From Adiantum capillus-veneris (Eukaryota; Streptophyta; Polypodiopsida; Polypodiales; Pteridaceae): DNA of 64,000 nucleotides. Location: assembly GCA_014529385.2 (NCBI GenBank), contig CM043951.1, positions 112,153,969 to 112,217,968 of the forward strand, read 5' to 3'. A program made the position numbers and the translations under genes. Of this stretch, positions 35,341-46,794 are shown one piece after another. Within the stretch, counting starts at the first letter, position 1, and every line of letters starts with the position of its first letter. A model generated the notes under the pieces. It was given only the letters and a program-made list of their open reading frames with translations. It ran no database searches and had not been told where the DNA came from.

Positions 35341-35635
35341 ATTCCCGCAGTGAGCTCGCAGCCGTTGATCCCACTCCCCTGGGGTCAGGCCCGTGATGGA
35401 TAGATAGTGTTGTGGGACGTAGATTCTTGATGATGAATGAGATAAGCCTCAACTTTAGATCTTTAATAGTATTGTGATGTGATGATTGTAGTGTCTAGCT
35501 GATGGTGCCAGCTTGTGGAAGGTCTGCTTCCACAAGTAGCATGGAATACAGAATTCGGCAGAATGGGTTACACTAGAAGCTTCGTGTTTTTTTTTGTCTC
35601 ACTAACTTCAGATGTGTTTTGTGCAGCCTCATAAG

Positions 35636-35636
<1 letters not shown>

Positions 35637-35682
<46 letters not shown>
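35637..35682 (+). repeat. (CT)n microsatellite
   Basis: Perfect CT tract of about 46 bases. The equivalent tract near 7292-7310 is shorter. Confidence 0.9.
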
Positions 35683-35685
<3 letters not shown>

Positions 35686-37346
35686 GCACTAACACAAACC
35701 ATGTCTCATGCAATGAAAAAAATTCCTCTTCTTTTTTCAACGCTCGAGCATCCATATTTTTTTCACTTCTTTGCATTGATAATTACATCCCTCCACAATT
35801 CTACTCTTGCATACTTGCCATCCACAAATGGCCTAAATAATATTGTAGTATTTTAAATATTTGCAAAGAGTAGAAGCAACAAATTGTATCGCTAGGATCT
35901 CCTTATCTTGTGAGATTACAAACAAACTCTTAAGAGTGATCATTTGAGAGGCATTTTGAATCCCTCCTAGAAAAAATAAACCATTTATTCTGCCTTGAAT
36001 TTGAGGATCAGCTAATGAGCCAACCATAAACTACGAACGAGTATCTCTCCTCTTGATTAATATTAGACCATTTGAGAGGCATTTTAAAGCCCTCTTGAAC
36101 AAAAGCAACCATTTCAGTGCCTTGAATTTGAAGACAAAGCTATTGAGCCAACCATAACCTACAAAAGGAGTATCTTTCCTCTTGATTAGACCATGCTCAT
36201 ATACGTTCAAAAATGATTGAGCATAGAAGAGGAAACCCTTTTAAAAGCATCTAAAGGAAGCCACATGTTTCACACTTTTAAGATATCATGCTAGGAAATA
36301 TTGACAATTCTACATCATCACATGGATACCACATTTTACATAGTGTAAATATATATACCATGAAAATCGACCCTCATTTTGATAATATTTGCAAAAACAA
36401 CTTGTGTGTGCTCCATTTTTATCTTTGAATGTTCCACACTCACAACTTGTAATTGACCTACTGTAATTTTCTTATGCAATGTTGTCTCTACCAGATATTT
36501 CTTACTCTCCTCCGGAAGGCTAAAATGGTATGGAATGTTCTCATTTTTAGCAACTTGGTCTCTCTTACCGGCATAGAAGTGTCTTTGATTGACAAAATAA
36601 GATAGGTATTGGAAAGAGTACAAATTAAAATAGCCAATTCCTTGCTCTGTTAGAAATGTTCATTACATGTAAGGATGATATTTCTTTAGGCCAATATCCT
36701 TCTTTATTTGCACTACTTTGATCCTCTATTGGGTTGGTTGACTACCACTTTAAGGTGAATCATGTGTACTTTTACCAAAAAAAAATTCCATAGATAATAC
36801 TAATTAGATATGATGATGGGCTACAGTATAAATATGTTTCTTGTATTATATACCACTAGAAAGGTCCTGAAGGAAGGAATCTAAATTTAGAATCTCCAAA
36901 CAAATTTATGAGAATTCACAAAAAAATTTATCGCACGTTCAATTTTGTAAGCATAAAACTACTAACAAGCATAAATGACATGTAGTGCTAATGTGCTTTC
37001 GGCCTTCACTCTCTTAATGCAAAAAGTGTTTTCTTGAAGACTCGTTTGTGGAGGTCTTCAAGTTTTACAAATGTTAAAGATCTTTAAGGATAGATCAAAT
37101 CGACTATCTAGCAAATTTAGCATAAATTCCTTCATGTTCATCTGAACTCTTCTTTGAAACAAATTGAAGGCGCACGTGAGCATTCTTAGAGAAGAAAAAT
37201 GAAAAGAAACATTCACAAACTAAAATAGCCGAAAATAATAGAATGCCAGAAAAAGAAACGTCGACAAAGTAATAGCAAATTACTAGCTGTTGCCTAAGAT
37301 AAGTTTAAAATTTTCAAGAAACAAACATAAATTGAGCACAAATTGC

Positions 37347-38273
37347 CACGATAGTCTTCATAATTATAACTTAGGTGTTCAAACCATCTCACCATGCTTT
37401 GTACATTCTCTTGCGTTCGAGTAGCAGCAAAAGCATTCTTTTTTCCGACGAAAATTACTAACCTATCCTACATAATCATTTTCCGAGCAGCTGTGACTTT
37501 CCATTAAGAGAGCAAACGTGGGTTCCTCCATTCCACTGATCTGTGGGTACATCATACATGGGTGTACATGTAATGATGGAAATACGCGGTGGTTTATTTG
37601 ACTTTGGATTAAGAGAGCTTTATATAACTGCAGTTTGGCAAGCAGCTGTGACTTTGGATTAAGAGAGCAAACATGGATTAAGAGAGCTTTATATAACTGC
37701 AGTTTGGCAAGCAGGGGTTTCTCCATTCTCTGTGGGTGAAGCATACAGGGCTGGCTGGTTACTGCAGGGGGACACATGTAGCGCAGGCGCACGACAAGAG
37801 ATGATTGCGCATCATGTCGCCCCTTGGTTGCAGGGGCATGTACTGACTAATATGCTGCTGTTTTGGAAGTGGGCGACGATGCTGGCCAGTAGTACAGTTT
37901 GGATTACCCGACACTCTCGCTCTCTCCTTTTGCTGCTGCTGCGCCTCACTATTCATTGTATCGCTGCTGGTAGCAGCGTTAATGTGATCCATAGAAACAA
38001 GAACTCTAATGCTTAGGGTTAATGGAATACTTAGGGTTGGACGTCTTGCTGATAGCTTGCGACGTCGAGGTGCTTTTATAATGTCGATTTTTTTCAACGA
38101 GATGATCCCACAAGCTACGTATCATGTCACTATTTCTATAGACTTGGTCAAATGATCGCGCACTTCAGCTTGCGTGTTCCTGCTTCTCCCGCATGTGGCA
38201 AATTTACACCCACACAGACACTAAGCTGTTTATGTACTCCATTATTGGGGCACAATAGAAATCCAACGGCAGC

Positions 38274-38308
<35 letters not shown>

Positions 38309-38420
38309 CATTCGATTAGACATCGCCTCCTCTGATCTCTCTCTCTCGTGCTCCACAGCTCACATAAGAAGTTTTTGGACAAATTCTCACAATTATATTT
38401 TCCACATTGTGACTTACTTC
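37347..38420. other. unrecognised interval with local duplication
   Basis: TTTGGATTAAGAGAGC and TTTATATAACTGCAGTTTGG recur at about 37600-37640 and 37670-37710. A CT-rich tract lies at 38275-38308. No protein recognised. Confidence 0.5.
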
Positions 38421-38572
38421 AACATCATGAGCCTCTGCGAGGGAGGCACCACATACCTAGCTAGGTACAATTGGGGGCCGGGCCCGCCTGTCCGGTGGGG
38501 AGGCCGGCGGTCCCTGCCCCCGATTGTACCTAGCTAGGTATGCAGTGCTCTAGAGCAGAAGCTCATGATGTT
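38421..38572. other. 152 bp long hairpin (MIRNA-like or MITE)
   Basis: The outer arm AACATCATGAGCCTCTGC (38421-38438) pairs with GCAGAAGCTCATGATGTT (38555-38572). The inner arm CATACCTAGCTAGGTACAAT pairs with ATTGTACCTAGCTAGGTATG. A few mismatches lie between the two blocks, and the loop is GC-rich (near 38476-38515). Size and imperfect pairing fit a plant miRNA precursor; the palindromic TACCTAGCTAGGTA inside each arm also fits a MITE. No known miRNA was recognised. Confidence 0.65.
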
Positions 38573-39138
38573 ATGCATTGTATGAAAAATACTGAAAAAG
38601 AATCCGTTCCCCTACATGTGAGAAAATTTATGAATCTTCTTGTGTCACCTCTCCCAGTTCATGACGTATAAAAGCGTTTGAGAGTGGTACTCCCTCAGCT
38701 GATTGAAAGCGCAAGCTCTCGATCTATTAACATTTTTCAGTCACAACTCCGTCTTTAAAACGTAAAAGCATCCGGCGTGTTACCCTACGACAACTTAGTG
38801 TGTACAAGTTGATGCTACCATTCTAGAACACCCACACAGCCTCATGGGAGCCCGCCTAGAGTGACTTTTAAACCACGAAAAAGTTATTAAAAATTATTTA
38901 TAGGATAAACCATGGACCAGTCTAAACTTTGGACAACGACTAATAAAGAGAAAACACGTACACTATCAAAAACTCATGGATGGTAGAACTTTCAAACATG
39001 CTCCTTTTGGATTCCATACAATATTCAATGGCTCCATTAGTTGGATGAAAAATGTTGACGAGCAAATCGCCATTAAAGAAACATAATCTCTCGAGTATAC
39101 CTTTTGCACTAAACATTCATAGGGATGAGCTAGGACCC

Positions 39139-39189
<51 letters not shown>

Positions 39190-39636
39190 CCACTACCCCA
39201 CAAAAGAATGTTACTCATAAATAGACCCCTACCTCTACAAGACCAACGGTCCCTAAAACCCCTTCCTTTGCTTGGCTCCCTGGATCTTGTCGTAGTGCAT
39301 TAGCAAAAGAGAACACACATATAAATGTGGTTGTGGCATCTAGTCTCAGATACCCTAAGGAGGGAGATAAAGGCAAAGGTCATGTTGATCAAGAGTGTTT
39401 CATGTAACCCAAAAAGCCCTTCAAGCCTAGGAATCTTGCCTCATGATACCCATCTCATAGCATGTTTGCTCCTTTATATGAAGTCCCTTCCCCTACCACT
39501 CTCGCTACCATAAATGATGTTGTGTTGAATTATCAAAAGAAGAAAGATGGAGGGACCCCCCCGCCCCTCCCAACAACTAGAGGTCAACATGTGAGAGGCA
39601 AATGTGGACACACAGGTGGTTCACAGCACACCACAA
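38573..39636. other. unrecognised interval with (GA)n tract
   Basis: GA microsatellite at about 39142-39180. No gene recognised before the LINE-like start at 39637. Confidence 0.5.
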
Positions 39637-39700
39637 TGAGAGTTGCTACTTATAATGTAAAAGGCCTCAATGATAGCACTAAACTGCTATCTTTTAGAAC
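39637..39700 (+). pseudogene. LINE ORF2 N-terminal fragment
   Basis: MRVATYNVKGLNDSTKL is the characteristic start of the endonuclease domain in plant L1-type ORF2. The frame is lost within ~25 codons, where a GTGATCAC-rich inverted-repeat element begins. No RT follows. Confidence 0.5.
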
Positions 39701-39705
39701 AAGTG

Positions 39706-40027
39706 AACACGATAATAATATTAAGTGATCACATTTCAAAATACGTGATCAAGTTAATATTCATGTGACTTCCCCTTAACCTATATATACAAAATTATTC
39801 AATGTGGTAAGCCCACTGGGATTTTTCATTTCTTGGTGGGCCCGATTTAGAATACTTTAATTTTTTGATGGGCTCGTCGAGAAAAACACATACCCCGATG
39901 AGGCTCTCGCGGGTTGTCAAGTCACCACTTATTGCCTTTTTTATGATCACATTAATTGCGATTATGTGACTGTGATAATGAACATTGTGATCACACGAAA
40001 TTTCACGTGATCACGTGAATATTAAGT
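39706..40027. mobile_element. MITE-like inverted-repeat element with GTGATCAC motifs
   Basis: The left part (AATATTAAGTGATCACAT, TACGTGATCAAG, ATTCATGTGAC) pairs imperfectly with the right part (GTGATCACACGAAATTTCAC, GTGATCACGTGAATATTAAG). Roughly 60 bases of inverted repeat at each end, no coding capacity, and ends not sharply defined. Confidence 0.5.
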
Positions 40028-41395
40028 CCCTGCACATGGCCAACTTAAATTGATTTAAATGTAATATGTGTGCAAGAATATAAATTGCACAAACAAGCCG
40101 GAATGTTGATGAATGATTGGGGATATAACATGTACTATGGGTGTGAGGAATATTTGGGTTTCTAAATTCTCAATATAAGTAAGGTTCACCTCAAACCTCT
40201 ATGGTTACTGTATCATCATTCTCTTATGGATAAGAGATATATACATTTATTACTCAAGTGCTCATTACGAGCTATGGCCATTTATCCGATCAAAGTGTAT
40301 TTATTTTTTAGCATTGAAGAACCTATAGATAAATACATGCAAGAGGGAAATACTCACTCTTGCACGGGGGAAGATTGCACCTAGTGCTTGTTTCTTCCTT
40401 CTCTCCTCTTCTCTTTTCTCTCTCGTCGTGTCAGTGTAGCACTCTGCTTTAGGAGGTGCATCCGCATGTGCTCCCTCACTCTCTCTCGCGCTCTGTCTCT
40501 TTTAGATCGTGCATACCTTCGCTTATGTGGTGTATAGTATGTCAGGCATGAAGATCTTTTGTGTTCATTGTTTGTAGCATGTTCTATTCCATGTTTTGCA
40601 GGGATTTTTGTGCCTCCGTTTGTAATAGTGCTATCAAAGCTAAGGTTATGCACTTGGGAGCTGTCGCAATAATGGAAATGGAGAACTTAGGAATCAATGC
40701 TAAGTGTTCCATTGTTTTTCTTTCTCTTTTTCCTAATTTTGAATGTTATGTCTTATCACTAGCATTAAATTTTTATGCTTGATTTGTATATGTCTGATTG
40801 CCGATTCATAGCTAGATCTAGCTATATAAATAGCATAATAGAGAGATTAACTACTTATAGAGGGCAATCAACATATGTAGCGAAAAAAATTTGATGTCAT
40901 AGAGATAATCCCAAGGCAATCCTCATAGAAATTGTCATCTTAGATGACTCCCTAGAGACTAGGTGGGAAATTTAAGATAGAAGGACGATTATTATCATTA
41001 TTATTTTAACATGTAGGAACAGACACTTGCAAACCTTAGAGATTGGCCGTTTATCAGAACTAGGAGGTATTTAAATGTACTAAGCGACCACCAAGTAGTA
41101 GTGAGTCGGTCTCGAGGGACAGTAGCAACTTTATTCACCCCTGCCACTCGACCATTTGCCGCTCTTCCTTGTCGTGGATAGAAGCTTTAACATCACATAG
41201 GCCACTACAACAGGTTGACGACAACAACGTTATCGTTTATCACCACCATTTTACAAGTAATAATGCAGCAACACAGGATCCCATCCTTTTTCTCTCAAAC
41301 CCTCTCTTCTTTACATTTTCGTGGCATGCATGGCATTAGCCAACCCCAAGCACTCAAAACCCCAACCTCACCCTTTTGAGCAACCCACTCTGGTC
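40028..41395. other. non-coding interval, nothing recognised
   Basis: AT-rich with short frames only; no LTR or TIR seen. Confidence 0.4.
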
Positions 41396-42543
41396 AATTG
41401 AAGGCTGTGCATACCCCTATGCTAATTGGTACCATCTCTTTCTCCCTCTCCCACACTCACCAACCACATACTGTATACAACACATATTTGCAAACCTACA
41501 CACACACACACACACACACATACACACCCCCTGATGAACAGATTTCTCTCTCGCTTTATCTTAGTCTCTCTCTCGGGCTCTCTCGCACTACAACCTACAT
41601 GCAACCACACACCCTATGTGTGCTTTCGTTCGCCACGCCCAACGGCCTCCCACAAACTGCTAACTGCAATAAAGCGCCCGATCGACCACACAACTCCAAG
41701 CCATCGGTCGTGGATCATGGTCACACACTCTCACAGACATAGTAGCGGCAAATAACTTTCTCCCTCTTCCATAACCGCCCATCGGCCTCTCTAACTCTCT
41801 AACCAACCACTTGCCATGCACGTTTGCAACCCCCAAAGCACACCTGTTTTTCACGCCGCCCAAGTAGTATCCACCACAGACACACTCCATCTATCTGCAC
41901 CTCTCCTTTTGGACTACAGTTTTTGCCCCTCACAGAAACCACCCTAACCACCATGCAGTTGACTATGACAGTGCAATCCTAATCCAGACCATCAGTTATC
42001 AACTTTAGTTATTATTATTATTTTACCTAGTTAGCGCATACAATAATCAAATATCTCTCTCTCTCTCTCTCTCTCCCCCTACCTGCGTGCGGCCCTTGAT
42101 GAGGCACGACCTACATTTCCCTGGCGAACTCGCCCTAAATTTTGGCCTGTAGGACTGCCAGCCTATCATCCTTCCCGTTCTTTTTCTCCCCATTCCCCTC
42201 GGCTGACAACCTGCCCCACTCTATTGACGCCTCCTTCACTAGTCATTTTCATCCTCCCTACTCAGTGCAGTTGACTAGCACCCATGCACAAACTTTCTTC
42301 CTCCCTGCTTGCTCTATGCTTTTTGGTTATGCGCTAACATATCCACCTAAGCCTTCAGTCAATCAAATACATCTCCCGTGCGAGATTCTATAGCGTTCTT
42401 GACTTTCTCCCCTCCCTTTTCTACTCTATTTCCACAATACATCCCCCCTTGTTTGTTATCCGTATGCAACTCTCCCCTAGCTTTGCTACATCAAAAACTC
42501 TTTTATTCCAATTATATTTCATCCTTTCTCATTTGAAGGTAAG
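41396..42543. other. pyrimidine-rich interval with CA and CT tracts
   Basis: CA tract at 41498-41524 and CT tract at about 42052-42075. Open frames are low complexity and not credible as genes. Confidence 0.5.
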
Positions 42544-42818
42544 AATTTAAAACAATCACGGGGCAACACGAGCGGGAAACACATAACTACAACAATTTAC
42601 CGAATCCGAAACGACTTCCTCATGGCCCTACAAGACATTCAGATTTCCATCATGCAAGACTATGCCATCAGCAACAACATCTATTTGTGTATCGAAGTAT
42701 GTCGATCTTTTCCCAATGGCCGATCAACTACAGACTATTTCATACCCAATATCCTACGTGCGTGGCACGAATACGTCAAAGGGAAACCAGAGTTTTGTGG
42801 CATTCCATACTTCAACGA
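42544..42818 (+). pseudogene. unrecognised ORF, 5' part, cut by copia element
   Basis: Open frame from about 42544 (ATG 42622) reading MALQDIQISIMQDYAISNNI and, later, ILRAWHEYVKG and GIPYFN. At 42819 the copia 3' LTR begins. The frame continues at 60000 with TPRPGNIKWDKAKLC and stops at 60117-60119; the join PYFN/TPRPG is in phase once the insertion and one CAAC copy are removed. That gives at least 104 codons. I do not recognise the protein. It may be a host exon or part of another element. A GGTAAG at 42538 could be a splice donor just upstream. Confidence 0.5.
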
Positions 42819-43044
42819 GGTTGAATTAGGGTTGCAGAGAAACACACACAGCTTGGAGAAGAGGAAGGACACTCAAGGCACACAATAGAGAGTGCATAAC
42901 TTAGTGTGCAATGGAAAGATAGATAGCCCTAGAGTGATGGGCGTATATACAATGCTCGCGCGAAAAAACCTCCTAAAGAGGGAAAAAATGCCCCGGCGGT
43001 CCTAGTGTGTTCACACACATCACTACCACATGTATATGGTAACA
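42819..43044 (-). repeat. 3' LTR of copia element
   Basis: About 226 bp. On the plus strand it ends TATATGGTAACA; its outer edge reads GGTTGAATT where TGTTGAAATT is expected, so the outer bases are mutated. Confidence 0.88.
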
Positions 43045-43056
43045 AATCCCCCCTGG
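43045..43056 (-). promoter_or_regulatory. copia polypurine tract
   Basis: The minus strand reads CCAGGGGGGATT directly before the LTR start TGTTACC, the position of the plus-strand primer. Confidence 0.7.
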
Positions 43057-43119
43057 AGTGATGCGGTGAATGAGAGCTCGCACATGAGTGAAGGGAAGTG
43101 CCATGCCCTAAGGACATGA

Positions 43120-43638
43120 TCAGTCCACGAAGGGGAGTAACCCCAAAGCTTTGCGGAAAGCTTCAAGCTTCTCACGAGACAATGCCTTTGTGAAAATATC
43201 TGCAAGGTTGTCCTGTGTTGGCACATAAGCCAAGATGATCTCTCCCGCTGAGAGCCTCTCCCTGACATAGTGGTAATGCACCTCAATGTGCTTTGTGCGA
43301 GCATGAAAAACTGGGTTCCTCGCAACTTCCAATGTGCTCTGACTGTCAGTGTAGATATTGTTGGTAGTGTCCTGTCCAACACCCAAATCAGCCATAAGGC
43401 GTCTAAGCCATACACACTCAATTGTAGCTGTGAAGACTGCCTTGTACTCAACCTCACAACTGGAAGTGGCCACAGTAGGTTGCTTCTTGCTCAACCATGA
43501 TACATGGCCTGCCAAGCATGAAACAAAACCAATTGTGGACACTCTCGTCTCAAAAAAACCAGCCCAATCTGAGTCCAAAAAAGCATGTAAGTCTGGCAGC
43601 AATGATCCCCCCTTGGGATAAAACAAGCCAAGATGTAA
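43120..43638 (-). pseudogene. copia RNase H domain, C-terminal end of pol
   Basis: Minus-strand frame with LHLGLFYPKG, LHAFLDSDWAG, the RNase H acidic and signature segments ATSSCEVEYKAVF and YTDSQSTLEVARNPVFHART, then KHIEVHYHYVRE and ADIFTKALS, ending in a stop at 43120. The upstream part is cut at 43638 by a solo LTR; RIFRYLSGTLH at 44600 joins to LHLGLFYPK across it. The domain looks complete otherwise. Confidence 0.9.
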
Positions 43639-44572
43639 TGTAACAGGACTTGATTTGAAGTGTTTTAGCAATAAATTTTGTTTTTCTAGGAAGTTTTGGC
43701 CGTTTTAAAGTTGGTCCACTTTGTAGAAGGATGTCTGGATTGTTTTCGTCCAATAAAATTTTTTGATTCAGAAGGCACTTTCTGGGTCATTTTTTAAGGT
43801 GTTAACGTGGGATTTTGGAAAAGTGATGTATGAAGCGATTGAAGCCTGTGTTAGAAGAAACAACTTTGGTCCTCTGAGTCTTTAAAGATTCTGATGTTTT
43901 GATACTCGTTGAAGGCCAAAGAGTAAGAAAAAAAGTGAGATTTGCTGTTTTTGCATCGTTTTTGTAGAAAATGCTCTTTTGCAGGTTGATTTTTAGCAAA
44001 TCAGAGCAGGCTATGGAAATTTTCCATCACATAGCCGTTGAAGAGCGCAACGAGAGCAACAAGATTGTGTGAGACGGACTTGGGCTGTTTTGGCTCCGTT
44101 TGGGAGTTATGTTCAGTTGAAGACAGCTGAAAAAAAAAGTTTCAAAAATCTAACCTTTACGGATCGCTTTGCAATCACGTTCTTATCTTATTCTCGCAGG
44201 TATACTTGGTGCGAAAGTCAAGTCGACCGAACGCTAAAAATAGAAAAGTGACTTTTTTGACAGGTCGCATGCTTTTCGAGGAAAAGAAGGAAAAGAAAGA
44301 CGGGTGGTGCATTTGGGGATCATTTCAAAGATCTCCTCTTCTGCGAGTGCGAGTGCGATTGGGATTTTGAGTGCGAGTGCGAGTGCGAGTGAGACGGTGC
44401 ATGCAAGCGGGCTAAAGCTCGGGGGTGGTCGGGAGGTTTGAGCTCCATACAACGGAGTGTGCCCATATTCAATTGCTCCTCTGTTGTATCAAGACTCTGC
44501 AAAAATTCGCCAATACAAAGATCTCTTTCTCTATCTTTTGTTGTCTATCTCTATTATTCTGTTCTTGTGACA
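43639..44572 (-). mobile_element. solo LTR, family S, inverted copy, TSD TGTAA
   Basis: 934 bp. The minus strand starts TGTCACAAGAACAG and ends AAGTCCTGTTACA. It is flanked by TGTAA at 43634-43638 and 44573-44577. It interrupts copia pol between RYLSGTLH and LGLFYPKG. Same family as 29948-30844, here with an expanded GAGTGC hexamer array near 44345-44392. Confidence 0.93.
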
Positions 44573-45230
44573 TGTAAAGTGCCACTAAGGTAGCGAAAAA
44601 TCCTCTTGACAGCCTGCGAATGCTTAGACCTTGGGCTATGCATAAATATACTGACCTGTGAGACTGCAAACTGAATATCCGGCCTCGTGTTGTATACATA
44701 AATGAGGCAGCCAACAGCAGTTTGATAAAGAGTGACATCAGCAGGAATATTGCCAGCATCATGTAGAGTCAATTTCAAACTTGTTTCCATGGGAGTGGCA
44801 ATAGGTTTGCAATCCTCAAGTCCAAACTTACATAGCAATGTCTCTATGTAACTTTTCTGACACAAGGCAATACCACCATCACACTACTTAAACTGTATAC
44901 CCAAGTAATGATGCAATAGCCCCAAATCTTTCATCTTGAAAGTAGTATTCAAATCAGCCCTAAATTCAGCAATATGTCTCTCATTTTGTCCAATGATCAG
45001 CAAATCATCAACGTAAAGAACCACAATGAGAAGTACATCACCCTCACGCTTTACATACAATGTGCTTTCTGTTGGACTGTTACGAAAGCCTTGTTTGACG
45101 AAATCAGTGTCAGCTTTCTCATACCAAGCATGAGGAGATTGCTTCAACCCATACAAAGACTTGTTACATTTGCACACTTTGTCCTCTTGTCCTTTTATGA
45201 CAAAACCGCGAGGCTGCGTTACAAAAATTC
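44573..45230 (-). pseudogene. copia reverse transcriptase, 3' half
   Basis: Minus strand from the CACTA boundary: KCNKSLYGLKQSPHAWYEK, the RT active site in VVLYVDDLLIIG, LNTTFKMKDLGLLHHYLGIQ, then after a stop SYIETLLCKFGLEDCKPIAT, DIQFAVSQVS and RIFRYLSGTLH. The first bases after the CACTA element (FVTQPRGFVIKGQ) are one base out of frame with the N-terminal half at 56336, a lesion in the copia element itself. Cut at both ends by insertions. Confidence 0.9.
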
Positions 45231-45290
45231 CACTACAAGAGGCTATTCATATTAGCGACGCTCACACAGCGACGCTCAAAAAAAAAATTC

Positions 45291-45352
45291 CCGGCGTCGC
45301 TATGAGCGTCGCAAATTTCTTTGTAAATTTGCGACAGTCATAGCGACGCCGG
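45291..45352. repeat. 62 bp subterminal hairpin of CACTA left end
   Basis: CCGGCGTCGCTATGAGCGTC pairs with a 3' arm ending GACAGTCATAGCGACGCCGG around AAATTTCTTTGTAAATTT. The inner copy has the same hairpin, with better pairing, at 53589-53650. It contains the AGCGACG motif on both strands. Confidence 0.85.
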
Positions 45353-45481
45353 CTGGGCTAAATAAATAACCGAGCGCGCCCAAAAACTCAGATCTCAGAT
45401 TTGAGTTTTTCGACGCCCTCAAGCCAGGAGCAGGTAACGCTCTCCCTCACTCTCTCTCTCTCTCTCTCTCTTTTTCTTCTC

Positions 45482-45512
<31 letters not shown>

Positions 45513-45631
45513 AGAGGAAGGAGAGCCAGGTATGCTCCTTCCCTCTCCTCATTCTCATGTTCCCTTCCCCTCTTTCTCTCTCCCTCTCTCTCTCTCTCAC
45601 ACAGAACATACACACACACACACATAGTGTT

Positions 45632-45687
<56 letters not shown>

Positions 45688-46269
45688 AACAAAAACAAAA
45701 ACGCACACACATACATAAACAAAGAATGCACACACACATTGAGAGAGAAAAAGAGAGAGAGAGCATGCATAAACAAAAAACGCACGCATTGAGAGAGGAA
45801 AAGAGAGAGAGAACATGCATAAACAAAAAACGCACACATTGAGAGAGGAAAAGAGAGAGAAAACATGCATACGATCCAAAAAAACGCACACACATTGAGA
45901 GAGAAAGAGAGAGAAACTAATTTAACGTCGTAGGAAACTAATTAAAATTAAAAGACCTAAAGATCTAGCCGACGAGGAGTTGAACTCAAGACCTATTATT
46001 CAAGAGGGAAATGGCATAATCAATCTATCATACTTGGCATGGGTGATAGAAAGGTTATACCATTTATCTCTTTTTATTGGCACACACATCCACACACGCG
46101 CACACACACAAGAAGAAGAGAGTTATAACGTCGTAGGAAACTATCTTAAAAGACGTTAAAGATTAGGTTATATGTAGACTTACATTAAATTAGATTTAGG
46201 TTTATTTTTAACTAGATTTACGTTTATTTACGCTAGATTTAGATTTACGTTATATTAGATTAGATTTAG
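45353..46269 (+). other. CACTA leader with CT, CA and GA tracts
   Basis: CT and CA tracts at 45450-45510, CT at 45570-45600 and GA at 45636-45682. Then several diverged repeats of ACATTGAGAGAGGAAAAGAG, and a 190 base block (46080-46270) that recurs at about 46755-46930. Long frames here are low complexity. Confidence 0.7.
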
Positions 46270-46620
46270 GTCTCCATAGACTGCGATGCCTGCATGAAGC
46301 GGGTGAAGAAAGCCCTCAATGGAATATAGGGTATTGCTGCCTTCACTCATGGTGGGCTCCGTCGATCCAAAAGTACTGGTGAAATGTCTTCAGAAGATAG
46401 GGAAGAAGGTGGATCTTCAGGGCGGCAAGAGTCACTACATCCCCGACACAATGACCATCTAGACAACCTCTAGTCATTCAACAGCAACTTCAAAGTTAGT
46501 AACAAGAGCAAGAACGGTCTAAAGGGCCAATTGCTGTCGTCAGATGTGGATGGAGATGAGGCAGCGTCACCGCCGAAAGTTAACTCTCACATCTTTAGTG
46601 ATGAGAATGCCAACTCTTGC
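46270..46620 (+). pseudogene. captured HMA-domain (HIPP-like) gene fragment
   Basis: Frame 46270-46326 reads VSIDCDACMKRVKKALNGI, the start of a heavy-metal-associated domain with its CxxC metal site. After a stop and a frame change, 46349-46459 reads MVGSVDPKVLVKCLQKIGKK and goes on to VDLQGGKSH, matching the last strand and helix of the same domain. Downstream, LKGQLLSSDVDGDE and SPPKVNSHIFSDENANS resemble the HIPP linker. HIPPs are host metal-binding proteins, not transposon proteins. The piece is flanked by direct repeats of leader sequence (TTAGATTTAGATTTACGTTA near 46235, related bases near 46708). It is also present in the inner copy at 52336-52690. Broken; capture by the element is inferred. 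Confidence 0.72.
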
Positions 46621-46763
46621 CGAGTTATGTGAAAAATTATGTGTTAAATCAGTTTTAAGGTTCTTATAATCCCTGTTAGTTTAGTTCTTTGTTTTTAATA
46701 TAACATAATTTACGTTAGATTTAGATTTATGTTATATTAGATTAGACTTAGGTTTATTTAGGT

Positions 46764-46794
<31 letters not shown>

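Larger units (their letters stand above)
34882..37346. repeat. dispersed repeat copy 2 (related to 6594-9278)
   Basis: Aligns throughout with 6594-9278 in the same orientation. It lacks about 300 bases between GACCATGC (36189) and GAGCATAGAAGAGG, and has a longer CT tract and a small tandem duplication near the SINE-like core. It lacks the CACTA insertion, so it represents the empty site. Confidence 0.8.

Noticed and set aside
42813-42818. Perfect 5 bp TSD for the copia element
   Set aside because: Flanks share only CAAC with an offset, and the outer LTR bases are mutated; reported as imperfect instead.
45388-45895. Long minus-strand frames rich in CVCV, SLSL and RERE
   Set aside because: They are translations of CT, GA and CA microsatellites in several frames; not credible proteins.
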